From the NCBI GenBank assembly GCA_015179125.1, contig WHVA01000110.1, positions 1 to 64,000 on the forward strand: a DNA stretch of 64,000 nt, in the 5' to 3' direction. Of the stretch, positions 54,915-64,000 are shown piece after piece; the first letter of the stretch is position 1; each line of letters opens with the position of its first letter. Under the pieces are notes generated by a model, which saw only the letters and a program-made list of their open reading frames with translations, did not search any database and was not told where the DNA came from. The position numbers and the translations under genes are program-made. Source of the DNA: Gautieria morchelliformis (taxonomy: Eukaryota > Basidiomycota > Agaricomycetes > Gomphales > Gomphaceae).

Positions 54915-56186
54915 TGTCATGACGCGTTTATCTCTCATACTCAGAAGCTCGGTTTTCCTATTTTCTCACCCCACCTTCGTGTTCGTTCCGATCACCATTG
55001 TTATGTTCAGCAACCAACTCTCGCTGTTCGCGTCAACTACCATAGCTGCGCCGCCAAATGCACGATTGACGTCCTGGGACTGACTCGGCAGTCATCACTG
55101 GGCCTACCACCTCCTCTGCTCAACCCTCTTCTGATGGTGTTCGAATAGTTGGATTGTCATGACCTATGTATTTCCCGCACCTTGGTATCCCCATTTTCCC
55201 TTTCGCTACTCCTCCTCAGTGTTCGCTCAGCTTCGCCCTCCACCTCGACCTCTCCTCCCCTATGTCACCTCTGTTCACCCTTCCTTGCATTTCGCCAAAC
55301 GGCTATTCGCTGCTCACATCATTCGCCGGCAGGCACACCATCAAATCCGATCGATACCATCCACCCGGCATGATGGTTCATCATTAACCCCATCGTCTTC
55401 TTAATCCAACCCCATTGGGCGTTCGTATGGTCAAAATGTGTTCGCAGGGCATCTCTTCCATAGGTCATGCAGAATCGACCCAGTAGACCAAGAGTCCATG
55501 CAGGGTAGCATGTATGCGGGTCCCAAGACATGGTTTTGTCCATAAGTGCCTTCGCCAGCTTTACTCTCCATCGTTTCATGTTCCCCCTCTCCTCACATTC
55601 TATTGTATGTTTATTTCATCTATGCTGTATCATGACTGCGCACCCCTATCCAACCCTGACTTGTGATGGCCCCTTTCCTATTCGCTGATACCTTACGACA
55701 TTCGATATAAGTAGTTTGCATTCGCATGTATATTCCCCCGTTCAATTATCATACATCGTCCATCTTGTGCAAACTTGACCTTGCTGTGATCATCCTCTTG
55801 AGCCTCTCCTTGAAGATTTCTATCTTCAACCAGCCAAGGACTTAGGCATCACTGGTGAGTTCTCATACTTCATCTTCGTTACCTTAGCCTTCGAACTACT
55901 TTCTGTGCTGTTGGCGAAGGGCTCTGAAGGAGCACCTTCACCAGCGAAGGGACCGTTGAAACTTAGACAGCCCTTCCGCAATATCTTGCACGTTACGTCG
56001 TCAAGTGCTGCGAGCTATTTCGCTACGACTGTAGATAGGGAGAGCCCCGTTCGGGCAGCCCTCTTGTTTCATGAACATTCATCGGTTCACTTATTCGCTG
56101 AACGGCATACTTATTCGCACAAGTTATTTGGGCATTCGCTGTGTTCACTAATACACAATATTAACGCCTAAAAACCAATCTTGACC
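54915..56186 (-). mobile_element. Solo LTR, TGTCA...TGACA family, 1272 bp
   Basis: Starts TGTCATGACGCGTTTAT, ends CAATCTTGACC (last base A changed to C), TSD GGCCC at 54910-54914 and 56187-56191. Shares long blocks with 60196-61443 inverted. Contains many ATTCGC/GCGAA words. No coding frame is supported. Confidence 0.92.
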
Positions 56187-56703
56187 GGCCCGTTCCGCGG
56201 GCAGAGCGTGGAACGGGCCCTCAGCGGGGCATTGCCACTCATCGACGTGCGTGCGCTCCCTCTGCCCGGGCCTTGTCTCGAGAGCATGCTACCGATAGCA
56301 GAGGGCGGGACCCGACGGCGCATGCGACAGGTCGGCACGCTGGACACGCAGGGTGCTCGGGTACAAGTGCAGCGTCCGACGGTGGTCAGTGTTGTGATAA
56401 GCAAAGTGTGCACGTAGGGTATGTCCTCTTGAGGTGTGGCTTTTATAGTGTCTGGTGTATGCTATGGCCCGTGACGACGCATACGTGTATTTCTGTCGAT
56501 TTCCTGGAAATGTGAATGCAGACGCATGGCCTAGAATGCTGCTGCAGCTCATAGCTATAGACGTCGGATGCGGCGGACTGGCGCATATAGTTCATTCGGT
56601 GGTGGCCTCCCTTACACGGCTGATGTTAGACGAACATGTTGTGGGGGACATTAATCAGTGAGTGCACTGAGCGTACGCGGCCACTGCGGCAGTTGCTGTA
56701 TTG
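56187..56703. repeat. Composite repeat X: end of A (+), then R1 (-)
   Basis: 56187-56395 is A (GTTCCGCGGGCAG...CAGTGTTG). From 56396 it switches to R1 in the minus sense (matches 32130-32440). The last five bases TATTG are the left TSD of the next solo LTR. Confidence 0.7.
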
Positions 56704-57311
56704 TGTTATGAATAGGAAAATCGAGCTATACATTCATATTCATCACTAACAAACTCCTAACGACCTTCTGACTCCATATCTACACCCATATGCAATCCCA
56801 GCGCACTCTAGGGCATGCACGCGCGCTGTCACTCGCGCGTGCCTCTAACCAGTGGCTTTGACCCTAAGCCGGGTTCCGGGGTTGACCGAGGCACAGATCC
56901 GATGGAGCGTGGAAGGCGCTCCATCACTTCTGATGCATACATTAAATTCCATATGATAGGCACAGCTCCGGCGCCGGTGCATGCATCACGCACTGGCGGC
57001 ACTTGATCGCTCCACAACCCCTTTCCACTTCTATCCTAGTATAGCTTTGTCCCAAGTAGCTAAATATCTAGCTACTGTACAATAACAATCCAGGCAGTTA
57101 AACTCCAACCTTGCGCTATTGATTGAAGCCCACAGAGGCTAGTTTTTCCTTTGACTGGATGGAGCAATATCAGTCGGTGTCTAGCGTAGTTGTCACTGCA
57201 CGCCGTGTTAGTGCAAACAACTGAAGTTGTTCTCATCTTATTCTCTCTACACGCTTTTACGACCTCACGAACCCTCACTGTGTATGCAACCCGCCGGCAA
57301 TACTTTCCACA
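56704..57311. mobile_element. Solo LTR of a further family, 608 bp
   Basis: Starts TGTTATGAATAGG, ends TACTTTCCACA, TSD TATTG at 56699-56703 and 57312-57316. The R1 sequence on both sides joins cleanly when one TSD is kept. TGTTA...CA termini suggest a copia-type LTR, but no internal region of this family is in the window. Confidence 0.8.
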
Positions 57312-58069
57312 TATTGGACTTATGATGCCAGACATGTGCATTCGAGGCGGGCTGTGCGAGGCGGGGGTATGCATACTCGACGAACAACGGGTGCGTGAGG
57401 AACTCCCACTCGACAGGCCTCCTGCACACATGGTCCGTGCGTTCCCCGCTACTGCGATGTAGACAATGATAACAATGGCAGGCTGGATGTGGACACACCT
57501 TCGATGGGATAGCTGCCTCCATCGTGATCCTCTCCTGGCGCAGCAACTGTTTCAGCACTGCGAGCCACGGCGTACCTTAGAATGTCGACGCTGACGAGGC
57601 GCCGCCCACGTGTATTGCCGAGCGTGTCATACGAGACGCCTAGACGCCGGTAGCCGCACAGAAGCTCGCCGAGCCTAAGAATAGATCAGGGACAGTGCAG
57701 GGAGGGGCCGGATCGATCGATGTCAGGCTTGGCACTTCGCGTGTGCTTCTGACCCCAGGCGCCATCTCCCACGGGCCGGCGATGCCATTCTCGCCGAGCC
57801 CCCGTTCCGCTGGCAGACCGCCACTCATCGACGTGCACCGCGGGCATGCGCTCCCTCTGCCCTCTGTCTCCTAGGAGCATGCTGGCGGTCGCAGGGGGCG
57901 TCCGACGGCGCACGCGACGCTGGACGTAGGGTGATACAAGTGCAGCCTCAGACTGTGGTGAGTGTCGCGTGCAGGGTTGCCATACTCAGGTGGGACGTCA
58001 CCGCACTTACGTATACGAGTTCAGGGCACAGCCGCTCTCCTCTCTTCCCACCGCTATACCCACATGCTC
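57312..58069 (+). repeat. Composite repeat X: R1 end (-), A (+), 5' part of R2
   Basis: Contains the empty target site of the 16.8-kb element (GTAGACAATGATAACAATGG, 57461-57480). A runs to about 57960 and leads into R2 in the R2 coding sense. Confidence 0.7.
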
Positions 58070-58741
58070 TCCACACTCTCCTTCTTCCTGCCCGCCCCAC
58101 TCACCGAGAGACTCGACAAGCTCGACGACGCGCCAGCCAGCAGGGGCTCAAGGACGCCACCAAAGCGTCCGAGGACTCGAACAAGAAGCACAAGAAAAAA
58201 AAGCCCTCCTCCATCGAGGCAGGTCTATTTCTGCCTGCTTTCGCTCGACGATCTCACGTATCAGATTGGACCTTCATCGTCCGGTCGCCCATCGCAAAGT
58301 GGGATCATTCAATCTCCGCTCCAGCTCGTCCCCGCCCACCCGTCGCACGACCGCCCGGGCACGGGCACGGCCTCCTCGTCGACAGCCACGTCTGGCAATC
58401 CACGGTTCTCCGCAGATCTAGCGCAAGGCCATGGCGCTGCGCCGCCCCCGCTGTCGCCCCTCACCTCAGACTGACTACGCCTTCCGCGCGTTACGACTCC
58501 TCCGCATTCTACGCGTCCAGCTCCTTCACGTCCTTCGCCTCCGCGCGCCGTATGATCATCCCCCTGTATCAGCGCGCACAACCTCCGCCCCAACACCGTC
58601 GTCGACGCCGGCACCGAGACGCGCGTTGCCCGTTTCCCCAAGCGCGTGCTCGAGGTCGTGGACCTCCCGCTGCTCGAGCCTGCGGAGGTATGGTTCGACA
58701 AGGAAATCACGCCGGGCGCGCTCGCGCACATCGGGATCTAA
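58070..58741 (+). pseudogene. R2: recurrent gene-derived block, copy 4
   Basis: Plus-strand counterpart of 18722-19420: TERLDKLDDAPAS, SNKKHKKKKP, VYFCLLSLDDLTYQIGPSSS, then YDSSAFYASSSFTSFASARR, and the conserved end VLEVVDLPLLEPAEVWFDKE, with TAA at 58739-58741. The segments alternate between reading frames, so at least two indels have accumulated. The conserved C-terminal motif and the stop at the same relative place as in copy 3 show descent from one protein. Function unknown. Confidence 0.5.
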
Positions 58742-59060
58742 GCACTTCATTGTTATGGTGACGTGTTCTGCTGGGGTATCGTGTCGTATCTGGCGTCGCG
58801 TCCTATGCTGACATGCTGGTTGGCTGTCGTGTTCTATCGTCCATCTGGGTCTGTCTTGTCATATATCGCCTACAATATCGTAACCCAGTAAGAATGATGT
58901 CCGTACGTGCCTGCGCGTCGTGTGTGAGGCATGTATCATGAGGTGCGGTGCACTCGTGGGGTCCAACAGTGAGCCTCCCAAGAAAAACCGGGCGCCGTTC
59001 CTAGTTTACTCAAACCAAAAAAAAGAAAAAAAAAAAAAAAAAAAAAAAACAAGAAACAGC
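58742..59060 (+). repeat. Composite repeat X tail with A-rich end
   Basis: Tail block (matches 7210-7420 and inverted 18480-18720) followed by CCCAAGAAAAACCGGGCGCC and an A-rich run (8 A, G, then 24 A at 59026-59049). The same A-rich end, inverted, closes the copy at 18420. Confidence 0.7.
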
Positions 59061-59978
59061 GTACCAACGTCATGTTTTCTATCCTGGGACTGCGGGGTTA
59101 GGATTCCGCGTGCTGCGAGGTGTGCGGCGATCACTGGGTTGCACTCTAAACTCTCTCCTGCATCTCGAACCGGGCGATTGTTCCAAGCCACGCCCCTTCT
59201 CCCCCAATTCAACGCTCATCCTACAAACGTGTACTCCCTGCGTTCCAACTCTTACTTGCCTTATCTACACCCGGCACATGCACCCCCCCCACCCCCCAAG
59301 CATCCCTCTGCTGGTAGAGACACCGGGAACATGACGAGTTCATGTCCGTGGGAGGGAGAGGGCTGTGTGAGATATGATGCCTGGGAGGGAGGTATTAGTG
59401 TTGTGTGAGGGGAGGTGGAACCAGGACGTTCAATGGAGGTAGGGGTAAAATGTATGATCTTGAGGGATAGTGGATGGTGTGAGAAGAATGGACGGGATGA
59501 CATGTACATACCATGTAACGACAACATCAGGATATGTCTATGTCCATGTCCATGTCTGCGTCATGCTGCTCATTGTAACTATGGAAGTAAGCATGTTTGT
59601 CTTAGTTTTGTGGGCGTGAGTGGCTTGGGCACGATGAACTCTTCACTCAGAATTATCAGTATCAAGTCAATAAGTATTTCCAAAAATTCGATGAATAAAT
59701 TACAAACAAAGTCAAATTTGAAGTGTCACAGCATATATATGTTTTTTTTTGACAATATGGGTGGCCAGAGCAAATAGATAGCCAGATATTCTATGGTGAC
59801 TAATTTCAGAGCACTGCAATAGATTGGTAGATTGGAAAAGGTGAGAATGGGATGGTTAATGTAAGTCTCTGCATCTCAACTGGTGGGCCTGAGGGGTTTG
59901 GATTGGAATTGCAGTTATGATGCATTAGCTGGGATGTTGTCATCAAACTGTGCTGGGCTTCCGGACTCTACCAAACCA
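59061..59978. other. Downstream flank, nothing assigned
   Basis: Low-complexity C-rich (59281-59298) and CATGTC-rich (59537-59554) patches. Open frames are short and not convincing. It lies 3' of the minus-strand membrane-protein gene and may include its 3' untranslated region. Confidence 0.35.
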
Positions 59979-62900
59979 TTAACCAGTGTCTGAAAGAGAC
60001 ATCAACTGCTCACTGGAGACAATAGGCCCTGCCATTTCTACATCTCCAGGACATCCAGTGGCCCAAGGAAACTCATCCAACTCTATCCCAGCAGGCCCAG
60101 CCTCTTCATGCTGACTTTCCTGAACAGGCATATCATCCTCCAAAGTCTCAGCACTAAAAGCCTGGCTCAAATCTGGGTTCCCAAATTCAGCCACGTGTCA
60201 AGATTGGTTTTTAGGCGTTAATATCATGTATTAGTGAACACAGCGAATGCCCAAATAACTTGTGCGAATAAGTATGCCGTTCGGCGAATAAGTGAACCGA
60301 TGAATGTTCACGAAACAAGAGGGTTGCCCGAACAGGGCTCGCCCTATCTACAGTCGTAGCGAAATAGCTCGCAGCACTTGACAACGTAATGTGCAAGATA
60401 TCGCGGAAGGGCTGTCTAAGTTTCGACGGTCACTTCGCCAACAGCACAGAAAGTAGTTCGAAGGCTAAGGTAACGAAGATGAAGTATGAGAACTCACCAG
60501 TGATGCCTAAGTTCTTGGCTGGTTGAAGATAGAAATCTTCAAGGGGAGGCTCAAGACGATGATCACAGCGAGGTCAAGTTTGCACAAGATGGACGACGTA
60601 TGATAATTGAACTGGGGAATATACATGCAAATGTAAACTACTTATATCGAATGCTCGTACAGTATCAGCGAATAGGAAGGGGGCCGTCACGAGTCAGGGT
60701 TGGATAGGGGTGCGCAGTCATGATACTAAGGAGATGGAATAAACATACAATAGAGTGAGGGAGGAGTGCGAACATGAAACAACGGAGAGTAAAGGTGGCG
60801 AAGGTACTTGTGTACGAAACCATGTCTTGGGACCCGCATACATGTCACCCTGCACGGACTCTTCGTCCACTGGGTCGATCCCACACGGCCTACGGAAGGA
60901 ACACCCCACGAACATACTTTGGCCATACAAAAACCCAAAGGGGTTGGATTTAAGAAGATGATGGGGTTAGTGATGAATCATCACGCCGGGTAAATGGTAT
61001 CGATCGTATTTGATGGCGTGCCTTTGTTGGCGAAATGTGCGAGCAGCGAATAGCAGTTTGGCGAAATGCAAAGGAGGGCGAACATTGATAGAATAGGGAA
61101 GGAGAAGTCGAGGTGGAGGGCGAAGCCGAGCGAACACAGGGGAGGAGTAGCGAATGAGCGAATGGGGGTAACAAGGTGCAGGAAATACATAGGTCATGAC
61201 AATCTGATTGTCAGATCACCATCGGGAGAGGGTCGGGCAGAGGAGGTGGTAGACCCAGTGAGGACTTGTCAAGTCAGTCCAAAGCCGTCGGTCGTGCGTT
61301 TAATGGCGTGGCGATGGTAACGGGCACGAATCAGTGAACATCAGTTGCCGAACATGACAATGGCGATCGGAACGAACACGGAAATGGGGTGAGAAATGGC
61401 AGGGCAGAGCACCTGAGTTATGAGGAATAAACGCGTCATGACACCACGATGACATTGTGAACACTTTGTCTGGCAGCTTGAAAGGTGGAGAATGAAAGAG
61501 TAGGTAATGAGGGGCTGTGAAGTTGACTGTGTCTCTCTTGGAGAGTTAGATGGAACCGGCAGATAATAATCACTGACAAGCTGTATGTGCACTGTTAGTA
61601 CAATCATGTCCTTCTTCGTAAGTTGGTGAGCATATACCTGTTCTGAAGAGGGCTTAAGACACCATCAAGGCTTGGCTTTATATCATCGAGGAGCTGATAT
61701 TAGCCATTTTGTTATTATGATCAATACCACCCTTAACACCTATATTGAGAGAGAACACTAAGTGAACTCTGTAGCTCAACGGGTTTATAAGTAACCATAC
61801 CTTGCGTGTGATAATACTAGCCAAAGTAATTGTAAGCACAAATCTGAATATGAATCAGATATATGTAATATCATAGGGGACAACATTCTATACCCATATC
61901 TGACAAAGCCTTAACTTGTAGATTAGTTATATATCCACACATGTAAGCACTATGTTGCACACTCACCTTGGTAAATCACTAGACTAATGAGAGATTTCTT
62001 ATCCTGGATTTCACCTTTCCGCCAAAGTTTCAAGGTTTCAATTGAGCTCAGGATGGTTACTAGCACAACTCCAGTGTCAAAAAGGATTACAGTAACATCT
62101 TGTATGGTATCCACTGTCAAAGGTGTTCAGACACAGTTTGGGAAAGTCCAGGCCTCTATATCTTACCCCTGGAGAATCTTTTAGTATAAATCTAGGTAGA
62201 AAGTCCTAGTCCATACTGACAAATTGAATGCATTAAGTTGTGAATCAGTGGGATTGCAGGTGTCCAAAACAGACACATACTATATCCAGTGAAGTGAATA
62301 TATGTTATTTATGTAAAGTCTGGACAGGCACATACCGCTTCAGCAATAATAGCACCAAGAATAAGCAGCCCAAGAACAGCCATAACTGTTTTATTCTGAA
62401 AGGAGATAGCATAGGTGCGAGCTAGCAGAAGCCTAAGCAAGTAAATTGTGTTGATATCTCTAATTGACAAGTAGATGGGTATTATCACTCACCCTGTACT
62501 CCGATCAGAGAAGGGAAACTGAAAACATTAACTAGATGAGATATAATATCACATTTCCTTCAAATATACGAGTCTCTAGGTTGTGTCTTCATAATGAAAG
62601 AAAGTCATACTAGATCCTCATTCAAATCAGTAGGGTTGTTACATATGAGAACCTTGGTAATCACCTCAAGGGATATGTTACATAAATTGAGATATGCGTT
62701 AAGAAGAAGCAAACCCAAGGCCAGGTAACGAGCGAGTAAATAGAGAATGGTGCCAATTTTGACATTCTTGCACCAAATGCATGTGACCTCAGATGGCAGT
62801 GTGAGAAGAGTGTCGTAGATGAGCAGTGCAAGCTATGGAAATTATGGAATTAGGCGGTGGACATATATGCATACCAAGCCCTCGAAGATGACACAGTTGA

Positions 62901-63005
62901 ACGCAAAGCTTGTTCAGGTAAGTTTTTCTGCATCTCACTGAATGCAGTAAGTACGTACTTGTCTGATAGTATCTGTATAAAAGCCGATGGCTCCGTCTGA
63001 GCCAT
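59979..63005 (-). pseudogene. DUF6533-like multi-pass membrane protein gene, split by a solo LTR
   Basis: Start ATG at 63005. Exons 63005-62959, 62908-62875, 62832-62611, 62518-62493, 62459-62336 and 62279-62217 chain in one frame through GT..AG introns; later ones (about 62113-61967, 61843-61801, 61739-61690, 61580 onward) are less certain. Exon 3 carries LLIYDTLLTLPSEVTCIW, the DUF6533-type motif, then a hydrophobic TILYLLARYLALGLLLLNAY. Other hydrophobic segments: VMAVLGLLILGAIIAEA, ILFDTGVVLVTILSSI, VLRVVLIIITKWLI. The last exon begins SVIIICRFHLTLQ and ends acidic at 59979. The family is basidiomycete-specific, membrane-bound, of unknown function. A 1248-bp solo LTR sits in this exon at an in-frame point; the gene is therefore disrupted unless the C-tail is dispensable. 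Confidence 0.7.
60196..61443 (+). mobile_element. Solo LTR, TGTCA...TGACA family, 1248 bp, inside a gene
   Basis: TGTCAAGATTGGTTTTTAGG at the left, CGCGTCATGACA at the right, TSD CCACG at 60191-60195 and 61444-61448. Best-preserved member of the family in the window. It interrupts the last coding exon of the gene at 63005-59979. Confidence 0.95.
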
Positions 63006-64000
63006 GGTACGAGGAAGAAAAATTGGGATGCAGGCGAGGGATTAAGTTTTGCGTAGCGATGTGGGGTTGGAGTAGCAGAACGCGGAAGGTCTCTCTATAT
63101 GAGATTCTGGCCATGGGGGCTGCCAGGCCAACAGATATTGATAGCATGCTCTATCAGTGCCGAAGCATAGCACAATTACAAGGCAGAAGGGTCTGATCGA
63201 ACATTGGATGTAAAAGAATTAAAATTAGCAATACAACGTCGAAGCATCAGATACAGTTAGCCTGGCTCAGGCGAGTAATTGAGCCCTGGCTTCTTGCCAG
63301 GCATTGGTTATTATATACGATTTGCCTTGGCGGCATGGTCGCCATGATCCGTTTAAAACTTCTCGTCATGTAAGCACACTTGGCACTATTGACTCAGTGC
63401 CGTGTCAGCGCCACACCACATGAAAACCAACTGCGAGAAGCTGACTGTTGTATATTAAAATGACCCTTCCCTAGTGTGTTGTTGAAGAGGAAGTGAATTG
63501 CGATGATATCAGAGATCTAGCCTGGCCAGCTCAACCCATGCATGTGGCTGTAATTCTATAGGGATGCTGGATGATCTCGGCAGAGGTATCAGCTCGTCTC
63601 AATGCCGCTGGATGCTGTATGGGGCTACGCGTCGATTCACATTTTGGCGGCATGTCCTGTGCGACGTGAGAAGAGGTCGTATGAAGAGAACATCGCGAAT
63701 TGCAAATGGAGCACCATGACATGGTATCTGCGATATTGTGTACTCGGGGTATCATCTGTCGTGGAGATAGAGCTGTGCCCGTTGCAGGAAGCTACTGAGG
63801 TGATCTGCGACGTGCTTGCAGATCTAACTTGGTATGATATGTGAGCATTAAGACAACGCGACCTAACAGGAATATGGCTCTGGCATGCTTTTGCAGTCAT
63901 CCGCTGCTGTGAATCATAATGTCAGCTCCCTTGGAACACCGGTAACAAGCTAACCTGGTTGGATCCACAATCAAACAATGCAAGCAACATTACCCAGATA
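63006..64000 (-). promoter_or_regulatory. Promoter and upstream region of the DUF6533-like gene, copy 3 (gene attached)
   Basis: In gene sense: a CATATAGAGAG TATA-like box about 85 bp before the ATG, a pyrimidine-rich leader (CCCAATTTTTCTTCC), then ATG at 63005. Upstream sequence to the window edge matches 24398-25330 (about 90% by eye) and, near the gene, 17970-18224. No other gene is seen here. Confidence 0.55.

Noticed and set aside
59017-59049. A-rich run taken as the poly-A tail of a processed transcript
   Set aside because: The same A-rich end, with the sequence before it, recurs inverted at 18420, so it belongs to repeat X rather than to an independent retroposed mRNA.
61987-62425. 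Short plus-strand frames in the 62-kb region
   Set aside because: They are antisense to the exons of the minus-strand membrane-protein gene.

Overview
This window reads as a transposon-dense stretch of a filamentous basidiomycete (probably Agaricomycete) genome. The grounds are a host-type gene with many short GT..AG introns and an N-terminal DUF6533-like motif, several Ty1/copia and Ty3/gypsy lineages, an intron-bearing hAT transposase, and a fragment resembling the KDZ-transposase-associated proteins of mushrooms. No rRNA or tRNA gene, CRISPR array or bacterial operon was seen. Assignments come from reading the sequence and recalling family motifs; no database was searched.

Left part (1-25 kb). 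Two decayed gypsy fragments (1-1080; 19970-20719) and a longer gypsy pol (21035-24417) carry premature stops that look like CGA-to-TGA changes. Between them lie dispersed blocks of a composite repeat, here called X (sub-blocks A, R1, R2 and tail; R2 is derived from a protein-coding sequence). There is also one copia element (8364-13275) with a truncated 5' LTR, WD40-like remnants (14472-14705 and about 15.8 kb), and a broken first part of a DUF6533-like gene (18225-18356).

Central part (25.5-59 kb). A chain of X blocks has been split by successive insertions, most of which still have target-site duplications (TSDs): copia-1 (25953-31707, CCCTT; identical LTRs and an open 1497-codon gag-pol), a 546-bp hAT-like MITE (32459-33004, CTTACGAT), a 16.8-kb element with about 1.5-kb inverted terminal repeats (33162-49947, ATGATTAT), a 4.45-kb hAT element with its transposase gene (49997-54446, GGCGGGCT), and two solo LTRs (54915-56186, GGCCC; 56704-57311, TATTG). 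The 16.8-kb element has itself been invaded by a solo LTR (36063-36986, GCATG), copia-2 (38642-43792, CTCAG) and copia-3 (43812-48300, AATAG). It keeps a fragment resembling KDZ-associated proteins and arrays of a 33-34-bp CGTACGG-rich repeat, and is the best candidate here for an undescribed mobile element.

Right part (59-64 kb). An intron-rich gene for a putative multi-pass membrane protein (DUF6533-like, minus strand, 63005 to 59979) is interrupted in its last coding exon by a solo LTR (60196-61443, CCACG). Its promoter region exists in two further copies (about 17.97-18.22 kb and 24.40-25.35 kb), each cut off from a full gene by repeat sequence. Apart from this locus and short gene remnants, the window is transposable-element sequence, and its layout is best read as nested insertions rather than as operons or pathways.
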